Assembly: GCF_008364685.1 (NCBI RefSeq) | Contig: NZ_VTTL01000011.1 | Span: 186,001 to 250,000 of the forward strand | Source: Xanthobacter oligotrophicus | Lineage (GTDB): Bacteria > Pseudomonadota > Alphaproteobacteria > Rhizobiales > Xanthobacteraceae | Length of the DNA: 64,000 nt | Direction of reading: 5' to 3' | Part shown: one piece after another, positions 35,149-44,263 of the stretch | Layout of the letters: each line of letters opens with the position of its first letter | Position numbering within the stretch: the stretch's first letter is position 1 | Translations under genes and position numbers: made by a program | The notes under the pieces: model-generated | Database searches by the model: none | What the model saw: only the letters and a program-made list of their open reading frames with translations | Told to the model about the DNA's origin: nothing

Positions 35149-36564
35149 ATGACCGGATCGCTACCCGTCGCTATCATCGGAGCCGGCCCCGTGGGGCTTG
35201 CCGCCGCGGCGCATCTGCTGGCCCGCGGCCTCGCGCCTCTCGTCTTCGAGCGCGGCGCCGGCGTCGGCACCTCGCTCAAGGCCTGGGGCCACGTGCGGGT
35301 GTTCTCGCCCTGGGGCTACAACATCGACGCGGCCGCCCGCACGCTGCTGGAGGAAACCGGCTGGAGCGCGCCGAACCCCAAGGCCCTGCCGCTCGGCGGG
35401 GAGATCGTGCGGCACTATCTCGAGCCGCTGGCGGCTCATCCCGCCCTTGCGCCCCACCTGCGGTTCGGGGCACAGGTGAGCGCCATCGCCCGCCACGGCC
35501 TCGACAAGATGTCATCCGAGGGGCGCGCGGACACGCCGTTCGCGATCTGCTGGCGCGACGCGAACGGCGCTGAGCACCGTTCGCTCGCCCGTGCCGTCAT
35601 CGACGCCTCCGGCACCTGGAGCCAGCCCAACCCCATGGGCGCGGACGGCCTGCCGGTGCCCGGCGAGGAAGAGGCAGCCGCGCATGTCGCCTATGGCATT
35701 CCCGACGTGTCCGGCGCTGAGCGCGAGACCTATTCCGGCCGGCGCGTGCTGGTGGTGGGCTCCGGCCATTCGGCCATCAATGTGGTGCTCGATCTTCTCC
35801 GCCTGCAGGAGGCGGCGCCAACGACCCGCGTCACCTGGGCGCTTCGGCGCAACCGCATGGAGAAGCTGCTGGGCGGCGGCCTCAACGACGCGCTGCCCGC
35901 CCGCGGTGCCCTCGGCCTTGCGGCGACGCAGGCCATCGCCGCCGGCCGGCTCGATGTCCTCGCGCCGTTCGCGGCGGAGCGGATTGTCGGCGGCGCGGCG
36001 GGGCTGGACGTGTCCGGCCGTCTCGGCACGGAGCCCTGGACCAGGACCGTGGACCGGATCGTGGTGGCCACCGGCTTTCGCCCCGACCTTGCCGTGCTGC
36101 GCGAGGTGCGCGTCGCCCTCGATCCCGCCGTCGAGGCACCGCCGGCCCTCGCGCCGCTGATCGACCCGAACCTGCATTCGTGCGGCACCGTCCCGCCCCA
36201 TGGCGCGGCGGAGCTGGCCCACCCCGAGCCGGGCTTCTACATCGTCGGCTCCAAGTCCTACGGCCGCGCCCCCACCTTCCTGATGGCCACGGGCTATGAG
36301 CAGGTCCGCTCCATCGCGGCGGAGATCGCCGGCGATCACGACGCGGCGCGCAGTGTCCATCTGGTGCTGCCGGAGACCGGCGTCTGCAGCGCCGCACCGG
36401 TGACGGCAGGGGCATCCGGCTGTTGTGGTGGGCCTGCGCCTCGGGACGCCGATGCCTGCTGCGCGGACGATGCCCAGGCCAAGGCGGAAGGCAAGGACGG
36501 CTGCGGCTGCGATACCGCCGCGCCGCAGGCCGAGGCGCCACCCCGCCGCGGGACGGCCGCGTGA
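35149..36564 (+). CDS. arsO: ArsO-like FAD/NAD(P)-dependent oxidoreductase with Cys-rich tail
   Basis: 471 residues from ATG at 35149, with GGAG upstream. The FAD motif AIIGAGPVGLAAAAHLLARG stands at the N-terminus, and a second nucleotide motif VLVVGSGHSAINVVLDLL follows near residue 205, as in flavin-containing monooxygenases; ATGFRPDL lies later. Proteins of this kind are found in arsenic clusters and called ArsO, though their reaction is unsettled. The last 70 residues are unusual: seven cysteines in the patterns GVC, GCCGG, ACCAD and GCGCD, which could bind arsenite or a metal. The stop overlaps the start of an MFS transporter gene, so the two likely work together. Confidence 0.82.
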   Translation: MTGSLPVAIIGAGPVGLAAAAHLLARGLAPLVFERGAGVGTSLKAWGHVRVFSPWGYNIDAAARTLLEETGWSAPNPKALPLGGEIVRHYLEPLAAHPALAPHLRFGAQVSAIARHGLDKMSSEGRADTPFAICWRDANGAEHRSLARAVIDASGTWSQPNPMGADGLPVPGEEEAAAHVAYGIPDVSGAERETYSGRRVLVVGSGHSAINVVLDLLRLQEAAPTTRVTWALRRNRMEKLLGGGLNDALPARGALGLAATQAIAAGRLDVLAPFAAERIVGGAAGLDVSGRLGTEPWTRTVDRIVVATGFRPDLAVLREVRVALDPAVEAPPALAPLIDPNLHSCGTVPPHGAAELAHPEPGFYIVGSKSYGRAPTFLMATGYEQVRSIAAEIAGDHDAARSVHLVLPETGVCSAAPVTAGASGCCGGPAPRDADACCADDAQAKAEGKDGCGCDTAAPQAEAPPRRGTAA

Positions 36565-37859
36565 CCAGCGGCCTGAGCGGCGAACTCGCGCAACCGGCGC
36601 CAGCGCGCCCGCTTTCCGGCCGCAGCCTGTTCATCACCGGCCTCGGCATTGGCCAGATCTGCTCCTGGGGATCGCTCTACTACAGCTTTCCCCTGATAGC
36701 GGAGGCCATGGAGCGCGACCTCGGCTGGTCGAAGCCGGATCTGTTCGGCGCCGCGACGCTCGGCCTCGCCCTCGGGGGCATGGCCGCCTTCCCCGTGGGC
36801 GCCGCCGTCGACAAAGGCCACGGCAGGTGGGTGATGGCGGCGGGAGCCGGCCTCGCCGGCCTCTGCCTCCTTGCCTGGTCGCAGGTGCAGCAGCTCTGGC
36901 TGTTCTATAGCCTGATGGCCGCCATCGGCGTCCTCCAGGCGGCAACCCTTTATGAGCCGGCGTTCGCGGTGGTGGCGCGCAGGACCGGAGCGGCCGGCGC
37001 CCGGGCCGGCATTACCGCGCTCACCCTATGGGGCGGATTTGCCTCCACGGTCTTCATTCCGCTGATCCAGATCCTGCTGGATCTGGCGGGCTGGCGTGGC
37101 GCACTGGTGGCGCTCGGCGCCGTGAACCTCGTGGTGTGCGCGCCGCTCTATGCCGCGGTGATCCGGCCCGCGGCCGACCACGCGGCATCGCCGGTCCACG
37201 CTCTTGCACTGTCGGGAGCGGGCACCCTGCGGCAGGTCATGGGGCGCGTTGCCCGCCGGCCCACCTTCTGGGCCCTGGCGGTGGCGTTCACCGCCTATGC
37301 CGCCACCTTCTCCGCCTTCACCTTCCACCTCTATCCCCTGCTGCTGGAGCGCGGCTTCACGGCGGGCAGCGTGGTGCTGGCCATGGCCATCATCGGCCCA
37401 ACCCAGGTGGCGGGTCGGATCGCCGTCTCGGTGTTCGCGCCGCGCGCTCCGGTGCGACTCATCGGCAGCTGTGCCGTGCTAGCCTTTCCGGTCGCCATAC
37501 TCGCCTTGGCGTGGCTGCCACCCAGCTTTGCCCTGGTGGCGGCCATCGTGGCGCTCTACGGCAGCGCCAACGGCATCATGACCATCGTGCGTGGGCTCGC
37601 CGTGCCGGAGATGCTGACCCGGCAGGCCTATGGCGCCGTGAACGGCGCGCTGGCGGCGCCCTCGATGCTCGCCCGCGCTTTGGCACCCGCCGGTGCCGCG
37701 CTCCTCTGGGCGCAATCCCAGTCTTACGGCGCGGTCCTCTCTGCCATGGCTGCGGGAGGCGTCCTGCTGGCGGGCGCCTTCTGGGCCGCAGCAGCCTTTT
37801 CGCGGAACGAGGACATGGAGCGCCACGAGAGGGCTCCTTCTATGCCGGACCGCCGCTAA
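36561..37859 (+). CDS. MFS transporter linked to ArsO-like protein
   Basis: 432 residues from GTG at 36561, overlapping the flavoprotein gene by four bases. Twelve hydrophobic segments fit the major facilitator fold. The first one reads LFITGLGIGQICSWGSLYYSFPLI, and AVDKGHGRWVMAAGAGLAG marks the loop between segments 2 and 3. MFS exporters in arsenic operons include ArsK and others; this one could export a product of the flavoprotein or a trivalent arsenical. The assignment to ArsK itself is not secure. Confidence 0.8.
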   Translation: MTSGLSGELAQPAPARPLSGRSLFITGLGIGQICSWGSLYYSFPLIAEAMERDLGWSKPDLFGAATLGLALGGMAAFPVGAAVDKGHGRWVMAAGAGLAGLCLLAWSQVQQLWLFYSLMAAIGVLQAATLYEPAFAVVARRTGAAGARAGITALTLWGGFASTVFIPLIQILLDLAGWRGALVALGAVNLVVCAPLYAAVIRPAADHAASPVHALALSGAGTLRQVMGRVARRPTFWALAVAFTAYAATFSAFTFHLYPLLLERGFTAGSVVLAMAIIGPTQVAGRIAVSVFAPRAPVRLIGSCAVLAFPVAILALAWLPPSFALVAAIVALYGSANGIMTIVRGLAVPEMLTRQAYGAVNGALAAPSMLARALAPAGAALLWAQSQSYGAVLSAMAAGGVLLAGAFWAAAAFSRNEDMERHERAPSMPDRR

Positions 37860-37958
37860 GCCCCCGCCGCAACACACCCTTCCTGAAAAGAATTAAAGCG
37901 GAACAACGCATCCAACACCATCCGGCTTATCAGCGCTCGGCGGCTCACTGCATACGCG

Positions 37959-38139
37959 CTAAAGCTGCAGGAAACTGATGTGCTCCTCATTTCCCCTGCC
38001 AGTTACAAGTTTAGGTCTGGCGGGGTTTGGGTCCTCGTGGGACTGGTTGGCGAACGTCGACGATGGGAGGCCACCGAGGCTCATGTGAAGTCTGACGATA
38101 TTGTAGTCGATTGCCCGAGCCTCGATGATCCGCCTCACC
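37959..38139 (-). pseudogene. IS3-type transposase remnant (C-terminal end only)
   Basis: On the minus strand this reads EVRRIIEARAIDYNIVR, then LHMSLGGLPSSTFANQ and about 30 more residues to a stop at 37959-37961. The pattern of D-Y-N-x-V-R-x-H-x-S-L-G-G is the end of an IS3-family OrfB transposase. Upstream of it the frame is closed by stops, and no inverted repeats or other parts of the element are seen. It fills most of the 306-base gap between the arsenic operon and the copper region and marks an old rearrangement point. Confidence 0.75.
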
Positions 38140-38165
38140 TCTACAAGTGAGGATGTTTGAAGCGT

Positions 38166-39377
38166 TCAGATCTTTACGAGCATCGCGGTCACGTACATCA
38201 GGCCCGCGCCGGTGGCGAGCCCCGTCATTGCGGCTGGCGTGAAGAACGAAACATGAGTCTCGCCGCTTCTGCGCACTAGTAGCGATCCGACTTCCGCAAT
38301 CACCTGAAGGATAGCCCCGGCACCGACCGCCAGCGCTAGCGCCGACCACTGCGGCGCGTAGGCAAGGCTGCCGATCCACAGACCTGCGACGGCTGGTCCG
38401 CCCGCAAGCAGCGTCAACCCGGCGAAGGTCCAAAGTGGTGGGCGTACTTTCAGTATCGGCGCGGCAATGCCGATGCCTTCCGTGATGTTGTGCAACGTAA
38501 AGCCGAGCACCAGAAAAATACCGAGATCCGCCGCTCCGGAGGCGAAAGAAGCGCCGATGGCAAGGCCTTCGCCGAGATTGTGCAATCCTATCCCCAGCGC
38601 AATGAAGGTCGATAGGGCCAGCCCGGTCGGTGTGCCACGGCTGCGGCCGACAGCCATCAGCAAGAGGAAACTCCCCATAGTGGTGAGGATGACCATCACC
38701 GGTCCCTGGAACAAGGCGGCGGCCTCGCCGGCAAGTTCGAGCGCTTCAGCAACTGCATCAATCACGAGGAAAGCGAGAAGCCCCACCGTCAATGCGAGTA
38801 GGAAGTCCATGCCGTTGCGGCCAACGCCACGGAGAACTGGGTAGAACATGAGGCCGATAGCGACGGGAAGGATGCCGACAAAGACGCCAAGGGCAGCCTG
38901 GGATACGAAGCTCATCGAATCCACGGTCGGTGTCGCAACCGCGACGGGGATCTCACGCTTGAACGTGGCGCCGGTGTTGGTGAGGATTTTCACGCCGTGC
39001 GCCTCGCCGACCACCCAAGGGAACGGCAACTGAACCCAGGCGGTCGCGCCGCGGGCGATCGGACCCGGCGGTGTCTGCGTAAACTGCCAATAGGCGTCAT
39101 CGACCTGGACCTGGGCGATCGTCATGGGTTGCGAGCCGCCGGCACGGACCAGTAGGCGAACTCCATCGGAACCTAGGATCGTCCGCTCGAAGGTCAGCTT
39201 CTCGACCGGCGGTGCGCCGTTGCGAAAGCTCGATAACGGATCGGTCCCAATCAACCACGCCATCGCGAGACCAAGCACGGTAAACGGGATAGCGATCCAG
39301 AACAACGAGGCTCGACCCGGACGCCCGACTGGAAGTGTTGTCGCAGCATTGGAAGGGGGCCGCCCAGCTTGGTTCAT
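38166..39377 (-). CDS. ZIP-family metal transporter with an N-terminal extracytoplasmic domain
   Basis: 403 residues from ATG at 39377, overlapping the oxidase gene stop (ATGA). An N-terminal membrane anchor (about 20-38) is followed by roughly 115 residues of beta-rich extracytoplasmic sequence (VEKLTFERTILGSDGVRLLV, FTQTPPGPIARGATAWVQL), then the ZIP transporter with about eight segments. The metal-site helices are visible as ALGIGLHNLGEGLAIGASF and GFTLHNITEGIGI. ZIP proteins usually move Zn, Fe or other divalent ions inward. The added domain and co-translation with a multicopper oxidase suggest a copper- or iron-linked role. The direction of transport is uncertain. Confidence 0.82.
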   Translation of the reverse strand: MNQAGRPPSNAATTLPVGRPGRASLFWIAIPFTVLGLAMAWLIGTDPLSSFRNGAPPVEKLTFERTILGSDGVRLLVRAGGSQPMTIAQVQVDDAYWQFTQTPPGPIARGATAWVQLPFPWVVGEAHGVKILTNTGATFKREIPVAVATPTVDSMSFVSQAALGVFVGILPVAIGLMFYPVLRGVGRNGMDFLLALTVGLLAFLVIDAVAEALELAGEAAALFQGPVMVILTTMGSFLLLMAVGRSRGTPTGLALSTFIALGIGLHNLGEGLAIGASFASGAADLGIFLVLGFTLHNITEGIGIAAPILKVRPPLWTFAGLTLLAGGPAVAGLWIGSLAYAPQWSALALAVGAGAILQVIAEVGSLLVRRSGETHVSFFTPAAMTGLATGAGLMYVTAMLVKI

Positions 39378-40510
39378 GATACGGTCTCCACGACATCGAA
39401 CATGCCCACCCAACCGAGTTCGGTGAACTCCGACTGATGCGGGTGGAACATGTAGAGACCGGGCTCGTGCTCCGTGAAATGGAACTCAAGGATGCCGCGC
39501 TCGGCTTGGCATTGGGTGATGAGGTCGACGGTCTTCAGGGTCGGGGTCAAGGTCGTGCCTTGATTGAAGTATTCAAAGAAATTAGCATGCAAATGAAAAG
39601 AATTTATCGGATCGAACTCGATCACATTGATAAGGTAGACGCGAACCGGTTTGTCTCTAAGGATCTTGATGGGTTTTTTTGCATAGGCATGGGCTACCGT
39701 ATTGACAGCATAGACCTCGTTCTTGCCGTCGAAATTGGTATCGAATGCATTCATAACCATTACGAGTTCTTGCCACTCGGCATTCTCCGCCGTGCCGAGC
39801 AGGCGTGAGCGGGCAACTGCCTCATATTCGGGATGGCGAGTGGGATCCGGGTCGATGACGAAGGCTCCGTACATGCCCTTGTGAATATGCCGCTTCAGCG
39901 GCAGAGCGTGACAGTGATAGAGGTGACATCCGAAAGGCAGTGCATCAAACTCGTAGACAAACTCCTCGCCCGGAGCGACTAGCCCTGCGCCTGGAACGCC
40001 ATCCATCCGCGCCGCATGGATGCCATGAAAATGCATCGAATGAGGATGCGAGCCGTAGTTTTTGAAGACGATCCTCAGCCGCTCACCTTCGGTCGCGCGC
40101 AGTGACGGGCCGGGCACCCGGCCATTATAGGTCCAGGCCAGAAACATGATGCCGGGGGCGATCTCGATCTCCTTGTCCTCGGCGGTGATCTCGAAGGTTC
40201 TTAGCGTCCGCCCATCCGGAAGCTGGGACACAGTGCCTCTATCCCAGTCGGTCAGAAGCTTGGTCGGATCGAAGCCATTACGAGCTTCGTCGACCTCGCC
40301 CACCGTGATCATCGCACCATGGGGTCCGCTGTGGGCTGAGGCCAGCTTTGCTTCAGCGCCGACAGTTCCTGCATGCGAAGCGTGTCCTGACTGCGCTAGA
40401 GCACCAGTCATACCTATCGCTGCGCCGCTGGCAGCCGCTAGCCCGCCTCCCAGCACCACGCGCCGGCTCAGCCGTTTACGTAACCAAGCTGGCACTTTGA
40501 TCATATGCAT
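39374..40510 (-). CDS. Multicopper oxidase (two-domain, Tat-exported)
   Basis: 378 residues from ATG at 40510; an in-frame ATG at 40504 is equally possible. The Tat signal is LSRRVVLGGGLAAASG. Copper ligands are visible as HSMHFHGIHA, CHLYHCHALPLKRHIHKGMYG (type 1 copper Cys, His and Met), NSFHLHANFFEY and YMFHPHQSEF. The length is that of small laccase- or nitrite-reductase-like proteins, not CopA-type oxidases of about 600 residues. It probably oxidises Cu(I) or a similar substrate in the periplasm. The gene is coupled with the ZIP-type transporter and has a clear dyad in its promoter region. Confidence 0.88.
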   Translation of the reverse strand: MHMIKVPAWLRKRLSRRVVLGGGLAAASGAAIGMTGALAQSGHASHAGTVGAEAKLASAHSGPHGAMITVGEVDEARNGFDPTKLLTDWDRGTVSQLPDGRTLRTFEITAEDKEIEIAPGIMFLAWTYNGRVPGPSLRATEGERLRIVFKNYGSHPHSMHFHGIHAARMDGVPGAGLVAPGEEFVYEFDALPFGCHLYHCHALPLKRHIHKGMYGAFVIDPDPTRHPEYEAVARSRLLGTAENAEWQELVMVMNAFDTNFDGKNEVYAVNTVAHAYAKKPIKILRDKPVRVYLINVIEFDPINSFHLHANFFEYFNQGTTLTPTLKTVDLITQCQAERGILEFHFTEHEPGLYMFHPHQSEFTELGWVGMFDVVETVS

Positions 40511-40522
40511 CGCTTTCTGCAA

Positions 40523-40539
40523 ATGCGAATTAGTCGCAT
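40523..40539. promoter_or_regulatory. Dyad operator candidate before the multicopper oxidase
   Basis: ATGCGA (40523-40528) and TCGCAT (40534-40539) form a perfect 6-base inverted repeat with a 5-base spacer, 13 bases upstream of the oxidase start, in an AT-rich patch. No regulator gene is adjacent; the binder is unknown. Confidence 0.45.
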
Positions 40540-40596
40540 ATAAATAGCATAAGCTACAATTGGTGGCCATTGCCAATTGACGTCGAGAAGGGCTTC

Positions 40597-40827
40597 CTCC
40601 TCTCCGCAACATGGGCGCCAACTTCCGCCATATCGCAGAAGATCAGGCAATCGGGGCATGCCGAGTCTAGCCTTGAGGGGCGCGAGGTTGGCTGCCTCGA
40701 TCAGGTCCGGAAATCCGACTGCCCTCACATAGGCAAGCCAACCGCTACGATGGCCACAGTTCGGATCGCGGGTCACGGTCATCTTGTGCGATGTCTCGGC
40801 CGCCCAGAGGCGCGATAGCACGAGCAT
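40597..40827 (-). pseudogene. Broken DUF411-family metal-binding protein gene
   Basis: On the minus strand the sequence MTVTRDPNCGHRSGWLAYVRAVGF, in pieces, followed by LAPLKARLGMP is the start of a DUF411 protein, normally D-P-N-C-G-C-C-x-G-W. The second and third cysteines are replaced by His-Arg. The expected continuation with a Cys-His-Thr-Ala-like segment appears only after a one-base shift, as CDMAEVGAHVAE. The signal peptide is largely missing too. DUF411 genes usually sit beside copper resistance genes, which fits the position between the oxidase and cusA. I take it as an inactive remnant. Confidence 0.65.
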
Positions 40828-40957
40828 AGAAGTCGCCTATGTGGCGCCGATCACCAACTCACGGTGTGCTGCGAAAAGCTCGGCTGTCACGGCGCTTCTC
40901 CTTTCGCTGGCTGTTTCCTCGCGTCCGGCTTCCGATCGAAGCTGCGCATGACGCTCC

Positions 40958-41074
40958 TCACCGAAAGAAGACGTATTTCGTGAGGGCGGCGATCACCAGC
41001 ACCAAGACGAGGATGCCGATCAGGCCGGCAAGGCCCATGCCCCATCCCATGGATCCGATCATGTCGTGCATCAT
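40958..41074 (-). CDS. 38-residue Met-rich single-span membrane peptide
   Basis: ATG at 41074 is preceded by GAGAGGAGG, one of the strongest ribosome sites in the window. The peptide reads MMHDMIGSMGWGMGLAGL, then a hydrophobic run with LVLVLVIAALTKYVFFR to the stop. Five methionines in the first 13 residues plus one His resemble Cu(I)/Ag(I)-binding Met clusters. It starts 13 bases after the cusA stop in the same direction. It may be an accessory subunit of the Cus-type pump, comparable to small partners of other RND pumps. No named family is recognised. Confidence 0.7.
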   Translation of the reverse strand: MMHDMIGSMGWGMGLAGLIGILVLVLVIAALTKYVFFR

Positions 41075-41086
41075 TGGAACCTCCTC

Positions 41087-44000
41087 TCATTTGGCGGCAG
41101 CCTTGAGGCCGGCTGGCCCCTGTTCGATTGCCCTCTCGTCGGCGGTGACGGTCCGCGGCAACCGCCAGCCTTTGATCAGTCCATAGACAGCGGGGATCAC
41201 GACCAGCGTCAGCACCGTCGACGAGACCATGCCGCCGATCATCGGCACCGCGATGCGCTGCATCACCTCCGAACCGGTGCCGGTGCTCCACAGGATTGGG
41301 ACGAGGCCGGCCGTGATGGCGATGACCGTCATCATCTTCGGCCGCACCCGCTCGACGGCACCGAGCATGATCGCCTGGTGGAGGTCGATCCGAGTGAAAG
41401 GCCGCCCTTCCGCCTCCCGCTCGGCCTTCAGTTCCGCCATCGCCTGCTCGAGATAGATCAGCATGATGACGCCGGTCTCGGCGGCGACGCCGGCGAGCGC
41501 GATGAAGCCGACCGCCACGGCAACCGACATGTTGAAGCCAAGCCACCACATCAGCCAGATGCCGCCCACCAGTGCGAAGGGCAGCGACAGCATGACGATG
41601 AGCGTTTCCGTCAGGGCCCGGAAGTTGAGGTAGAGGAGCAGGAAAATGACCAGCAACGTCACCGGCACGACGATCTTCAGCCGCGCTTCGGCGCGCTGCA
41701 GATATTCGAACTGGCCGCTCCACGAGACGTAGGTGCCTTGCGGCAGCTTCACCTCGTTCGCCACCGCCGCTTGAGCCTCCGCGACATAGCCGCCAAGGTC
41801 GCGGCCGGCGATGTCGACGAAGACATAGACCGCGAGCTGGCCGTTCTCGGTACGGATCGAGGTCGCGCCGCGCGTGAGCTCGACCTTGGCGACTTCGCCG
41901 AGCGGCACCGTGCCGCCGCCCGGCAGCGGCACCTGCACGTCGCGGGCGATTGATTGCGGATCGCTCCGGAAGTCGCGCGGATAGCGGATGGTGACGCCAT
42001 AGCGCTCGCGCCCCTCCACCGTGGTCGTCACCGTCTCGGCCCCGAGCGCGGTCGCGATCACGCTCTGGACGTCGCCGACGGCCAGGCCGTAGCGGCCGAG
42101 CGTTTCCCGGTCCGGCACGATGTCGAGATAGTAGCCGCCGATCACGCGCTCGGCATAGGCGCTGGACGTGCCCGGCACGGACCGCAGCACCCGCTCGATC
42201 TCGCGGGCGCTCTGCTCCATCTGGGCGAGATCGGTGCCGAACACCTTGACCCCGACCGGAGTGCGGATGCCGGTCGCCAGCATGTCGATGCGGGCGCGGA
42301 TCGGCATGGTCCAGGCGTTCGACACGCCGGGGAATTGCAGCGCCTGGTCCATCTCGGCCTTCAGGCTGTCGATGGTGACGCCCGGCCGCCATTCGCCCTT
42401 CGGCTTCAGATTGATGATGGTCTCGAACATCTCAGTCGGCGCCGGATCGGTCGCGGTCAGTGCTCGCCCGGCCTTGCCATAGACCGAAGCCACCTCCGGG
42501 AAGCTCTTGATGATGCGGTCCTGCACCTGCAGCAGCTCGGCGGCCTTGGTGATGGAGATGCCCGGCAAGGTGGTCGGCATGTACATCAACGTGCCCTCGT
42601 CGAGGCTCGGCATGAACTCCGAACCGAGCTGGCGTGCCGGCCAGAGCGTCACCCCGAGCACGACAAGCGCGACGAGGATGGTGAGCGTCTTGGCCTTCAG
42701 GACGCCGCGGATGACCGGGCGGTAGACCCAGATCAGGAACCGGTTGATCGGGTTCCGGTGCTCCGGAATGATCCGGCCGCGCACGAAGACCACCATGAGC
42801 GCGGGCACCAGCGTCACCGATAGAAGGGCCGCGGCCGCCATGGCGAAGGTCTTGGTGAAGGCGAGCGGGCCGAACATCCGGCCTTCCTGCGATTCCAGCG
42901 TGAAGATCGGCAGGAAGGAGACGGTGATGACCAGCAGGCTGAAGAACAGCGCCGGACCGACCTGGCTCGCCGCCTCGATCAGGATCTCGACCCGCGGCTT
43001 GTCCGGTGGCGCGCGCTCCAGATGCTTGTGGGCGTTCTCGATCATCACGATGGCGGCGTCGATCATGGCGCCCACCGCGATGGCGATGCCCCCCAGGCTC
43101 ATGATGTTGGAGCCGAGCCCGATCGCCTTCATCGCCGCGAACGCCATCAGGATGCCGACCGGCAGCATCAATATGGCGACCAGCGCGCTGCGCAGATGCA
43201 GCAGGAACACCACGCAGACCAGCGCGACGATGATGCTTTCCTCGATCAGCGTGCCCTTCAGCGTCTCGATCGCCCGGCCGATCAGCTCGGATCGGTCATA
43301 GACCGGCACGATTTCGGCGCCCTTGGGGAGGCTGGAGGCGATCTCGGCAAGCCGCGCCTTGACGTTCTCGATCACGGTCAGCGCATTGGCACCGAAGCGC
43401 TGCAGCACGATGCCGCTGGTGACTTCGCCCTCGCCATTGAGCTCGGTGATGCCGCGTCGCTCATCCGGCCCGATCTCTACGCGGGCCACATCCTTTATCC
43501 GCAGCGGCACGCCACGATCGGTCTTCAGCACCACATTCTCGATGTCGGCAATGCCTCGGAGATAACCGCGGCCGCGCACCATGAACTCGAACTCGGAGAG
43601 CTCGACGGTGCGGCCGCCGACATCGTTGTTGCTCGCCTTGACGGCGTCGCGCACCCGGTCGAGCGGGATGCCCAGCGCCCGCAACCGGTTCGGATCGACC
43701 ACGATCGCATACTGCTTGACGAAGCCGCCGACGCTGGCGACCTCGGCGACGCCCTCCGCCTTGGAGGCACCGAAGCGGACCACCCAGTCCTGCAGCGAGC
43801 GCAGCTCGGCGAGCGTCATCTCCTTGGCGACGACGGCGTATTGGTAGACCCAGCCGACGCCGGTCGCATCCGGCCCCAGCGTCGGCGTCACCCCCGCCGG
43901 CAGGCGCTGCGCGGCGGCATTGAGATATTCCAGCACGCGCGAGCGCGCCCAATAGGGATCGGTGCCGTCCTCGAAGATCACATAGACGAAGGAGACGCCG

Positions 44001-44263
44001 AAGAAGGAGAAGCCGCGCACCACCTTCGATTTCGGCACCGTCAGCATCGCCGTGGTGAGCGGATAGGTGACCTGGTCCTCGACCACCTGCGGCGCCTGGC
44101 CGGGATAGTCGGTGTAGACGATCACCTGCACGTCCGAGAGGTCGGGAATGGCGTCGAGCGGCAGCGTCTTCAGCGCATAAAGCCCGGCGGCGACGGCGAA
44201 CACCGTACCGACAAAGACCAGCACGAGGTTGCGGGCGGACCAGCCGATGAGGCGGGCGATCAT
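41087..44263 (-). CDS. cusA: CusA-type heavy-metal RND efflux pump
   Basis: 1058 residues from ATG at 44263. It is a full-length RND transporter with twelve membrane helices and two large periplasmic loops. The helix-4 signature AIAVGAMIDAAIVMIENAHKHLE is the form associated with monovalent Cu/Ag pumps (HME4), in contrast to the DFG-x3-DGAV form in the CzcA-like protein at 54919. Other motifs are PLDAIPDLSDVQVIVYTDYPGQ at the start and GSEFMPSLDEGTLMYMPTTLPG. It overlaps cusB by four bases. The pump should move Cu(I)/Ag(I) from periplasm to outside; the outer-membrane factor is not in this operon. Confidence 0.93.
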   Translation of the reverse strand: MIARLIGWSARNLVLVFVGTVFAVAAGLYALKTLPLDAIPDLSDVQVIVYTDYPGQAPQVVEDQVTYPLTTAMLTVPKSKVVRGFSFFGVSFVYVIFEDGTDPYWARSRVLEYLNAAAQRLPAGVTPTLGPDATGVGWVYQYAVVAKEMTLAELRSLQDWVVRFGASKAEGVAEVASVGGFVKQYAIVVDPNRLRALGIPLDRVRDAVKASNNDVGGRTVELSEFEFMVRGRGYLRGIADIENVVLKTDRGVPLRIKDVARVEIGPDERRGITELNGEGEVTSGIVLQRFGANALTVIENVKARLAEIASSLPKGAEIVPVYDRSELIGRAIETLKGTLIEESIIVALVCVVFLLHLRSALVAILMLPVGILMAFAAMKAIGLGSNIMSLGGIAIAVGAMIDAAIVMIENAHKHLERAPPDKPRVEILIEAASQVGPALFFSLLVITVSFLPIFTLESQEGRMFGPLAFTKTFAMAAAALLSVTLVPALMVVFVRGRIIPEHRNPINRFLIWVYRPVIRGVLKAKTLTILVALVVLGVTLWPARQLGSEFMPSLDEGTLMYMPTTLPGISITKAAELLQVQDRIIKSFPEVASVYGKAGRALTATDPAPTEMFETIINLKPKGEWRPGVTIDSLKAEMDQALQFPGVSNAWTMPIRARIDMLATGIRTPVGVKVFGTDLAQMEQSAREIERVLRSVPGTSSAYAERVIGGYYLDIVPDRETLGRYGLAVGDVQSVIATALGAETVTTTVEGRERYGVTIRYPRDFRSDPQSIARDVQVPLPGGGTVPLGEVAKVELTRGATSIRTENGQLAVYVFVDIAGRDLGGYVAEAQAAVANEVKLPQGTYVSWSGQFEYLQRAEARLKIVVPVTLLVIFLLLYLNFRALTETLIVMLSLPFALVGGIWLMWWLGFNMSVAVAVGFIALAGVAAETGVIMLIYLEQAMAELKAEREAEGRPFTRIDLHQAIMLGAVERVRPKMMTVIAITAGLVPILWSTGTGSEVMQRIAVPMIGGMVSSTVLTLVVIPAVYGLIKGWRLPRTVTADERAIEQGPAGLKAAAK

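Noticed and set aside
40887-40949. Twenty-residue minus-strand frame after the Met-rich peptide
   Set aside because: It has an AGGAG-like sequence in front, but the product is short, charged and without recognisable features. A further 17-codon GTG frame follows it, and neither can be supported.
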